From NCBI GenBank assembly GCA_023395735.1, contig JAEWYI010000065.1:1-12024 (forward strand): 12,024 bases of DNA, written 5' to 3'. This document shows positions 7,533 through 12,024 of this stretch, in pieces; positions within the stretch are counted from its first letter, which is position 1, and every line of letters begins with the position of its first letter. The notes beneath the pieces were generated by a model. It had not been told where the DNA came from. It searched no databases and was given only the letters and a program-made list of their open reading frames with translations. The stretch is from Cyanobacteria bacterium OH_SFB_17 (lineage in GTDB: Bacteria > Cyanobacteriota > Vampirovibrionia > Gastranaerophilales > Gastranaerophilaceae). The translations under genes and the position numbers were made by a program.

Positions 7533-8351
7533 CTAGTCCAAAATTGTTACGCTTGAACCTGTTCCGTAATTTTTAAACCTGTCGGAATAACCTCTGTTTG
7601 TTCTGTAACCTTGGTATGCTCCGTAACCCGGCTGATAAGAGTTATATAAATTGTTATAATTATTATAATTGTTTCCATACATATTATTGCCATAAGCGCT
7701 ATATGGGTCAATTTGCGGACTGTATCCTGTCATTGTTCCACCCAGCAAACTGCTGCCAATATTATTTGCTACACTTCTTAATATAGATTTTTTTGTATAA
7801 TCACCAAGAGTATCATTGTTATATGGGCGATAGTTTCTGCCAGCCCTTCTTAACATTTCATATCTCGAAGTCATATCTCCACCCTGAACAGCACCCAACA
7901 TTTGTTGCTCAAGTCTTTCAATTCTTCTTTGAGTGCTATATTGAGGAAAAGTTTGACTAAATACCTGATTTTCCAAAGAAGAAAGATCATTTGAAGAAAT
8001 ATTAGGGTACTTGTTAATCTGATTGTAGTTAGAAATAATATTATCAATCCTTTGAACCTCAGGAGCAGATGTATAAGTTGTATTAAACATAGCTCGCTCA
8101 ATTCTTGCAAGCCTAGAGGCTAAATTTTGACTAGCATAAGTTTTTCCAAAAAGTGTTCTCTCCACTTGGCTAATCTTAACTGAATTCACGCTACTAGTCT
8201 TTGTTGGCAAGCCCAATGCTGTTGTAGCAAACTGATTCAATTCATTTTGTGGCTGCATTGCAGGCTGTAACGGCGAAAAAAATGTAGATGCACAATTCCC
8301 CGCAAGACCACTCAGTAAAACAACAAAAGTTGTAATAAATAATTTCTTCAT
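7533..8351 (-). CDS. Exported protein with 21-residue repeat array and Tyr/Asn/Gly-rich tail
   Basis: Function unknown. It begins MKKLFITTFVVLLSGLAGNC, a typical Sec signal peptide; a Cys follows, but the Asn before it breaks the lipobox, so a lipoprotein is unlikely. Residues 63-167 form five consecutive 21-residue units (63-83, 84-104, 105-125, 126-146, 147-167). Units 1, 2 and 4 fit [VIL]E-x2-[LMV]F-x2-T[YF] near the start and R[LI] at positions 18-19. Unit 5 is partial and unit 3 keeps only length and hydrophobic spacing. The last third is rich in Tyr, Asn and Gly (YGNNMYGNNYNNYNNLY) and looks disordered. I chose ATG 8351 (272 aa) because GAGG lies 8 nt upstream; the in-frame GTG at 8360 sits inside that purine tract. 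Probably an envelope or surface protein. Confidence 0.85.
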   Translation of the reverse strand: MKKLFITTFVVLLSGLAGNCASTFFSPLQPAMQPQNELNQFATTALGLPTKTSSVNSVKISQVERTLFGKTYASQNLASRLARIERAMFNTTYTSAPEVQRIDNIISNYNQINKYPNISSNDLSSLENQVFSQTFPQYSTQRRIERLEQQMLGAVQGGDMTSRYEMLRRAGRNYRPYNNDTLGDYTKKSILRSVANNIGSSLLGGTMTGYSPQIDPYSAYGNNMYGNNYNNYNNLYNSYQPGYGAYQGYRTNRGYSDRFKNYGTGSSVTILD

Positions 8352-8442
8352 TTCCCTCACCTCTTAAACTAAGTCAAATTTAAGCGTATACGATAATTGG
8401 AAATTATTCATTACCTTGCTTTACTATCCAACAGGACAGTTG

Positions 8443-8703
8443 TTACTGTACTATAAAAAATATTGCAGATAAGAAACAAATGGATACAGAACTCAACAAA
8501 AGCCAAGTATGCATCAATGGATGCTGCTTATTCCATGAATCTACAATGACAGAAGTTAAACCTGTATCATAATAATTGCTTTCAATTTTAATTTCTTTGT
8601 CAAGAATTTTACCGGCATAAAATGACTTCGGAACAGTTATTTCTTTAATTTTATTCGATTTTTGAATCCCACCAGTTACCAACTTTTTATCCTCTATCTT
8701 CAC
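8443..8703 (-). CDS. Small tail-anchored membrane protein, function unknown
   Basis: Not recognised. In this 86-aa protein a soluble, lysine-rich N-terminal part (about 1-65) contains VPKSFYAGKILDKEIKI, and a single hydrophobic segment TWLLLSSVSICFLSAIFFIV ends the protein one residue before the stop. That is the layout of a C-tail-anchored or single-pass protein. Start GTG 8703 has GGGAGG 9 nt upstream. An ATG at 8711 lies between them, but its frame stops after seven codons and it sits too close to the ribosome site. The gene is 91 bp upstream of the exported repeat protein on the same strand and may share its transcript. It is read divergently from the 77-aa Cys-ended gene. Confidence 0.75.
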   Translation of the reverse strand: MKIEDKKLVTGGIQKSNKIKEITVPKSFYAGKILDKEIKIESNYYDTGLTSVIVDSWNKQHPLMHTWLLLSSVSICFLSAIFFIVQ

Positions 8704-8731
8704 AGGTCATTTCCTCCCTAAACTGAAAACT

Positions 8732-8759
8732 ATCTTAACTATATTTTGTACCTTATCAA
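8732..8759 (-). promoter_or_regulatory. Candidate promoter for the tail-anchored protein gene
   Basis: Minus-strand TTGATA (8754-8759, 5 of 6 to -35) and TAAGAT (8732-8737, 4 of 6 to -10) are spaced by 16 bp, giving a leader of about 20 nt with GGGAGG before GTG 8703. It is only a moderate match in AT-rich sequence. Confidence 0.35.
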
Positions 8760-8885
8760 AAAATGAACATCACCTAGATGGAGTATTATTAGGATAATAG
8801 GATTTAAAGACAATAATCACAAGGATTTTTAGAGTTAAAAAATGTAAACATATAATAAACACTAATAAAAACATTATTTTTCAGT

Positions 8886-8891
8886 TATAAT
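8886..8891 (+). promoter_or_regulatory. -10 box for the 77-aa Cys-ended protein gene
   Basis: A perfect TATAAT at 8886-8891 would start RNA near 8898, giving a leader of about 28 nt with GGAG 6 nt before ATG 8926. A second TATAAT at 8851-8856 with TTTAGA (8828-8833) 17 bp upstream could act as a distal promoter. No good -35 serves the proximal box. The rest of this 222-bp divergent gap (8704-8925) shows nothing else I can name. Confidence 0.45.
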
Positions 8892-8925
8892 TAAACAGTA
8901 GTTATTTACATGATTGGAGATAGAC

Positions 8926-9159
8926 ATGAACGTTGTAATGAATTGCTGCAAGCCAGCATCTATGTTCAAAGGGGAAAAAGCCGAAGTTAAAACAGAAAAA
9001 GTTGCTGCTCAACCAAAAGCGGCAGTTGATGCAAAAGCTCAACCAGCACCTAAATTGAAAGGTCAACCTGAAAAAGATACTGTTGAAATTAGTGCCAAAA
9101 CTCCTGTTGCAGAAAAAAAACCTGAAGCTAAATGCCAAGGTCCTAACTGCGCTAAGTAG
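8926..9159 (+). CDS. Lys/Ala/Pro-rich small protein with cysteines at both ends
   Basis: Function unknown. The 77-aa protein has a vicinal Cys pair near the N-terminus (MNVVMNCCKP), a long Lys/Ala/Glu/Pro-rich, cysteine-free and probably disordered middle (about 15-66), and a C-terminal KCQGPNCAK. Four cysteines confined to the two ends could bind a metal or form disulfides; this is inference. A KDTVEISAK segment recalls short motifs near the start of some bacterial small regulatory proteins such as FlgM, but the match is too short to name it. There is no signal peptide or membrane segment. I start at ATG 8926, with GGAG 6 nt upstream, rather than the in-frame TTG at 8914, which overlaps that ribosome site. 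It is flanked by its own promoter candidates and a very strong terminator, so it is monocistronic and probably well expressed. Confidence 0.75.
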   Translation: MNVVMNCCKPASMFKGEKAEVKTEKVAAQPKAAVDAKAQPAPKLKGQPEKDTVEISAKTPVAEKKPEAKCQGPNCAK

Positions 9160-9166
9160 TTAAATT

Positions 9167-9222
9167 TAAAAACAAAAGCGGGGAAATTTTTTGAAGAAAA
9201 AATTTCCCCGCTTTTGTTTTTA
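9167..9222 (+). terminator. Perfect 26-bp terminator hairpin with GAAG loop
   Basis: Left arm 9167-9192 and right arm 9197-9222 are perfectly complementary over 26 bp around a 4-nt loop GAAG (9193-9196). The G-C core GCGGGG/CCCCGC is flanked by A- and T-rich arms, and the right arm ends in TTTTGTTTTTA. It begins 8 bp after the stop of the 77-aa gene. The hairpin is far longer than a usual intrinsic terminator, and on the minus strand it is equally well formed. Its right arm occupies the -35 position of the next gene's promoter. Confidence 0.9.
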
Positions 9223-9225
9223 TAG

Positions 9226-9231
9226 TACAAT
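9226..9231 (+). promoter_or_regulatory. -10 box of the U32 gene, 6 nt before the ATG
   Basis: TACAAT (9226-9231, 5 of 6) is followed by ATTTAT and then ATG 9238, so RNA would start at the start codon. No Shine-Dalgarno is present. The -35 position falls inside the right arm of the terminator hairpin and has no good hexamer; an overlapping TATAGT at 9221-9226 is an alternative -10. Confidence 0.5.
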
Positions 9232-9237
9232 ATTTAT

Positions 9238-10500
9238 ATGAAACCTGAATTATTATTGCCTGCGGGCAACCTAGAGAAACTTAAATATGCTGTTAGTTAT
9301 GGCGCAGATGCTGTATATATGGGAGTTGTTGATTTTAGCCTTAGAGCTATGCGAAAAGGCGAATTAATCACTTTTGACAACCTGAAATCAGCTGTGGACT
9401 TGGCTCATTCACTTGGCGCAAAAGCGTACATGACATTAAACATTTTTGCATTTAACGATGACATCCAAAATTTAGAAAAATGCATGGATAGAATAAAAGA
9501 CGCAAATCCTGACGCGATTATCCTAAGCGATTTTGGCATTTTCAGAACAGTAAAAAAATATATTCCTGATATGCCTGTGCACGTAAGCACACAAGCAAAC
9601 ACCTTAAACTACGAAGCCGTAAGATTTTGGCAAGATAACGGAGTAAAAAGAGTAATTTTAGCAAGAGAACTGCCGATAAAAGATGTTGCATTTATAAGAG
9701 AAAAAGTGCCTGATATCGAGCTGGAAGTTTTTGTTCATGGCTCACAATGCGTTTCTTTTTCAGGAAGATGCCTTTTGAGCGATTACATGACAGATCACGA
9801 AAGACTTGCTAATCACGGAAATTGTTCACAGCCATGCAGATGGAGCTACAAGCTCGTTGAAGAAACAAGACCGGGAGAATATTATGAAATCTCTCAATCA
9901 GAAAGAGGGACTCACATTTTAAGCCCAAAAGATTTATGCCTTGTCGAACACCTCGGAAAGCTTATTGATGCAGGCGTAAATTCATTCAAAATCGAAGGCA
10001 GAACAAAAAGTCTTTATTATGTTTCAGCAGTTGCAAAAGCATACAGAAACGCCATTGATGATGTAGTTCAATCAAAAGATGCAGACTTGTCAAAATATTT
10101 AAATGAATTAAAAAAAGTCGGAAATAGAGGATACACTCAGGGATTTTATCTTGGTGACAACAACTCCGAAAGCTACAGCTATGACATATCAAAAGGTCTT
10201 GCAGGAGCAGATTTTCTTTGCGAATTCAGAGGAAAATCGGAACTTTATAATGACTACTTTAAAGTAAAAATAAAAAATAAAATGTTATTAAATGATGAAG
10301 TAGAAATCTTATCACCAAGTGAACAATTCATAACAAAAGTTGTCTCAATTAAAGATAAAAATGGGCTTGAAGTTGATGTTGCAAACACCAATGACGAATT
10401 GTTCATAAAGTTTGAAAATTCTCCCCAAAATTATGAATTGGCACTTTGCAGAACTACAGGAGTACTTTTCATCAACAAAAAAGCCAAAAGCGGGGAATAA
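9238..10500 (+). CDS. trhP: U32-family protein, TrhP-like tRNA hydroxylation enzyme
   Basis: Peptidase-family U32 protein (PF01136). Members TrhP (YegQ) and RlhA make 5-hydroxyuridine in tRNA and 5-hydroxycytidine in 23S rRNA with prephenate-dependent chemistry. The N-terminus ELLLPAGNLEKLKYAVSYGADAVYMG is the family start, followed by a TIM-barrel-like region. The signature EVFVHGSQC (163-171) comes next, then SGRC (175-178) and NHGNCSQPCR (192-201). Cys171, Cys178, Cys196 and Cys200 are the expected Fe-S ligands. KIEGRTKS (251-258) follows, and the last 100 or so residues form the C-terminal U32 domain. At 420 aa with no second U32 gene adjacent, a single-gene TrhP is favoured over the split YrrN/YrrO type, but RlhA or a true peptidase cannot be excluded. 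The TAA abuts the next ATG. No ribosome site precedes the start; see the promoter at 9226. Confidence 0.88.
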   Translation: MKPELLLPAGNLEKLKYAVSYGADAVYMGVVDFSLRAMRKGELITFDNLKSAVDLAHSLGAKAYMTLNIFAFNDDIQNLEKCMDRIKDANPDAIILSDFGIFRTVKKYIPDMPVHVSTQANTLNYEAVRFWQDNGVKRVILARELPIKDVAFIREKVPDIELEVFVHGSQCVSFSGRCLLSDYMTDHERLANHGNCSQPCRWSYKLVEETRPGEYYEISQSERGTHILSPKDLCLVEHLGKLIDAGVNSFKIEGRTKSLYYVSAVAKAYRNAIDDVVQSKDADLSKYLNELKKVGNRGYTQGFYLGDNNSESYSYDISKGLAGADFLCEFRGKSELYNDYFKVKIKNKMLLNDEVEILSPSEQFITKVVSIKDKNGLEVDVANTNDELFIKFENSPQNYELALCRTTGVLFINKKAKSGE

Positions 10501-10980
10501 ATGTTTTTAAAACCGGATTTTAATTTAAAAAATATCTATGAAATAGATTTGTCAAAACTAAAAGAAATGGGAATAAAAGCCATGTTTTTTGATTTAGACA
10601 GCACAATAATGGTGTCAAAATCCGGTGAATACCTTGAAAAAACAGACCAATGGCTTAAAAAAGTTGATGAAGATTTTTTCATCGCTGTTATCTCAAACAA
10701 CAAAAAATGTGACTATATTGAAAAAGTGCAAAGCATCTCAAATTTTCAAATTATCGGCAACGCAAATAAACCATCGACGAAATCAATGAAAAAATTGTTA
10801 AAAAAAATAAACATGAAACCTTCTGAAGTCGTCATTGTAGGCGATAGACCTTTGACCGACATTTTGGCAGGAAAAAGACTTGGTGCAAAAACAATTTTAG
10901 TAGATTCAATCAATGCACACCAAGAAGGTATTGCAACAAGATGCGTACGCTGGTTGGAAAGAAGATTTATACTAAATTAA
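10501..10980 (+). CDS. yqeG: YqeG-family HAD phosphatase
   Basis: Small HAD-superfamily phosphatase (159 aa) of the YqeG/GEP4 type; GEP4 and plant relatives dephosphorylate phosphatidylglycerophosphate to make phosphatidylglycerol. All motifs are present. Motif I is FFDLDSTI with nucleophile Asp31, Asp33 and Thr35. Motif II is SNN (65-67), and Lys90 (ANKPS) serves as the motif III lysine. Motif IV is VGDRPLTDILAGKRLGAKT with Asp115 and Asp120. There is no cap domain and no membrane segment; the C-terminus RWLERRFILN is basic and could touch membrane. The ATG follows directly on the U32 stop codon (TAA-ATG), with GGGGA 4 nt upstream inside the U32 gene, so the two are translationally coupled. 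The PGP-phosphatase role is inferred from the family, not shown. Confidence 0.87.
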   Translation: MFLKPDFNLKNIYEIDLSKLKEMGIKAMFFDLDSTIMVSKSGEYLEKTDQWLKKVDEDFFIAVISNNKKCDYIEKVQSISNFQIIGNANKPSTKSMKKLLKKINMKPSEVVIVGDRPLTDILAGKRLGAKTILVDSINAHQEGIATRCVRWLERRFILN

Positions 10981-12024
10981 TTTTGCTTTTTTTGTTTCTT
11001 GTTCAAGACGTTGAAGCCCGATTTCTGCGATTGATTTTTCGTTTTCGTTGACTTTTTTACCTTGATATTTTTTCAATCCGTTATCAGCCATTATGCCTAA
11101 TTTGTTTATTATTGCACCTGATAGCAAGCCTATAATCAAAGATGGACCGGCAGAAACAAGCCCAACTGTACAATACAGAGTTGTTGCAATCGCACCCACA
11201 GTAGGAATACCGTATTTAAGCGAAACTGAAATTCTCTCATCATTGTTATCAGATTTTGTAAGCCAATACCCAACAACACCAAGTGAGCTTATAACACCCA
11301 AAACGTCTTGGGGTGCAGAGCCAATTTTCAAATCTCTTATCTTATCAAACAACTTGTCACCCTCCAAATCGACAGACTTGTTAAGTGAATTTTTAGCACT
11401 GTATGCAACCTTTTTAAGTTTTAAATATTCATTTTCAGGAAGGAACTCTTTGTATATTGAAAGCGAATCTTGAATCAAACCACGCTGATTGCTATCCAAA
11501 ACTAATTTCAATTCGCTAATATTTTCAGATATTTGAGAAATTAGTTCTTTGTCATATTTACCTGATTTTGCTAAATGAGACTCTAAACTTTCAAGATTAG
11601 AAGAAATATTTCCATCAAGTAAAACTTTCTTCGCTTCAGCACCCAATTCTGCTTGTTTTCTGTACTGCTGAAGAGTTGATTTAATGTCTTTTATAAGTTT
11701 TAGTGCAACTTTATCGTCAAGATCAACAACTGAATCAATGTGACCCAATAATTTATTTGTTGCCGTATAGTTATCTTCAATTCCGTTTGATATAATTTTT
11801 CTGTAGGATTCTAAATCATTATTAGTTTTGAGTTTTGCATTAGCCGCCAACTCTTCTGAAATAAAACTTTTTCTGGTTTTTGGATCTTTAATAAAACCGA
11901 AGAAATTGTTACAAATTCGTTCTTGAACCGCAATATCAATTCCGTCCATATCTTGTTTCATACTACCCAAACGTTTATTTTGAGGAACTTCGCTAAAGCC
12001 TTGTCTCCAAGTTCTTTGCATCAT
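10972..12024 (-). CDS. Helical protein with C-terminal membrane segments, unknown; may be cut by window edge
   Basis: Not recognised. About 235 residues of charged, helix-forming sequence (roughly 25-235) contain leucine-spaced stretches that look like coiled coil. They are followed by hydrophobic segments: VLGVISSLGVVGYWL (about 241-255), then two adjacent ones, YGIPTVGAIATTLYCTVGLV (271-290) and SLIIGLLSGAIINKLG (295-310), separated by SAGP. A lysine-rich tail ends KKAKLI. There is no N-terminal signal. The visible start is a double ATG exactly at the window edge, so upstream residues, the true start and the ribosome site cannot be judged. The 3' end overlaps the convergent HAD gene by 9 bp with no terminator between. 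The layout suggests a membrane-anchored structural or scaffold protein, which is speculation. Confidence 0.75.
   Translation of the reverse strand: MMQRTWRQGFSEVPQNKRLGSMKQDMDGIDIAVQERICNNFFGFIKDPKTRKSFISEELAANAKLKTNNDLESYRKIISNGIEDNYTATNKLLGHIDSVVDLDDKVALKLIKDIKSTLQQYRKQAELGAEAKKVLLDGNISSNLESLESHLAKSGKYDKELISQISENISELKLVLDSNQRGLIQDSLSIYKEFLPENEYLKLKKVAYSAKNSLNKSVDLEGDKLFDKIRDLKIGSAPQDVLGVISSLGVVGYWLTKSDNNDERISVSLKYGIPTVGAIATTLYCTVGLVSAGPSLIIGLLSGAIINKLGIMADNGLKKYQGKKVNENEKSIAEIGLQRLEQETKKAKLI

Noticed and set aside
8285..8351. Lipoprotein signal in the exported repeat protein
   Set aside because: The residue before the cysteine is Asn (LAGNC), which breaks the lipobox; a normal Sec signal is more likely.
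8385..8392. CGTATACG palindrome upstream of the exported protein gene as an operator
   Set aside because: An 8-bp palindrome with no second copy in the window and no matched promoter; too short to support.
8436..8449. ACAGT-TGTT-ACTGT inverted repeat at the end of the 86-aa gene as a terminator
   Set aside because: Only a 5-bp stem and no T run on the minus-strand side.
8690..8711. Seven-codon ORF (MTCEDRG) overlapping the start of the 86-aa gene, as a possible leader peptide
   Set aside because: Its ATG is only 2 nt from GGAGG, too close for good initiation, and no attenuator-like hairpin follows.
8891..8912. Possible RpaB HLR1 box upstream of the 77-aa gene
   Set aside because: One half (TTTACAT) is acceptable but the other half at the required spacing does not match; similar half sites are expected by chance in AT-rich DNA.
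9167..9222. The long inverted repeat as a miniature transposable element
   Set aside because: No target-site duplication or internal sequence between the arms; position just after a stop codon and the T-rich end fit a terminator better.
10485..10497. 13-nt CAAAAGCGGGGAA shared with the hairpin arm at 9173-9185
   Set aside because: The second copy is in-frame coding sequence (the Lys-Ser-Gly-Glu end of the U32 protein), only 13 nt long, and not part of any hairpin; probably coincidence.
11093..11473. 126-codon open frame on the plus strand
   Set aside because: Antisense to the helical membrane-protein gene, with no promoter or ribosome site; the composition is that of a reverse-strand shadow.
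1..12024. CRISPR arrays, insertion sequences, integrases, replication origins, toxin-antitoxin or defence genes
   Set aside because: Looked for on both strands; no spaced direct repeats, transposase or integrase motifs, DnaA-box clusters, or recognisable defence domains.

Overview
The window looks like chromosomal DNA from a non-photosynthetic relative of the Cyanobacteria, most likely a gut-type Gastranaerophilales ('Melainabacteria'/Vampirovibrionia). Three things point there. The DNA is AT-rich with standard code. The response regulator at the left end is very close to cyanobacterial RpaB. Metabolism looks anaerobic: Fe-S serine dehydratase, CoA-disulfide-reductase-type flavoprotein, U32 Fe-S hydroxylase. 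The assignment rests on protein recognition, not on a database search.

Left part (1-5000), all on the minus strand. A tRNA-His with G-1 and an encoded CCA has a consensus promoter. A bidirectional-looking intrinsic terminator follows rpaB. Next come recG with an N-terminal extension and, 17 bp upstream of it and probably co-transcribed, a CoA-disulfide reductase/NADH oxidase-type flavoprotein.

Middle (5026-7147), minus strand: sdaAB-sdaAA (two-subunit iron-sulfur L-serine dehydratase) followed by an AhpD/carboxymuconolactone-decarboxylase-like protein. The order suggests serine catabolism to pyruvate and ammonia, with redox-protection genes for an oxygen-sensitive enzyme nearby.

Accessory-looking stretch (7263-9159): four small or unrecognised genes. 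They are an acidic 89-aa protein with an amphipathic C-terminus, an exported protein with an in-register 21-residue repeat array and a Tyr/Asn/Gly-rich tail, an 86-aa tail-anchored protein, and a 77-aa Lys/Ala/Pro-rich protein with cysteines at both ends. The last is followed by an extraordinary 26-bp perfect terminator hairpin.

Right part (9238-12024): a U32 protein (TrhP-like tRNA hydroxylation) directly abuts a YqeG-family HAD phosphatase. A convergent unknown helical membrane protein overlaps the HAD gene by 9 bp and runs to the window edge.

The best regulatory pattern is that three unrelated genes (starts at 4970, 7147 and 9238) have a -10 box ending only 6-7 nt before the ATG and no Shine-Dalgarno sequence, the signature of leaderless transcripts. 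Other genes in the same window have clear Shine-Dalgarno sites. I saw no mobile element, CRISPR array or origin, and no gene-free stretch above 300 bp.
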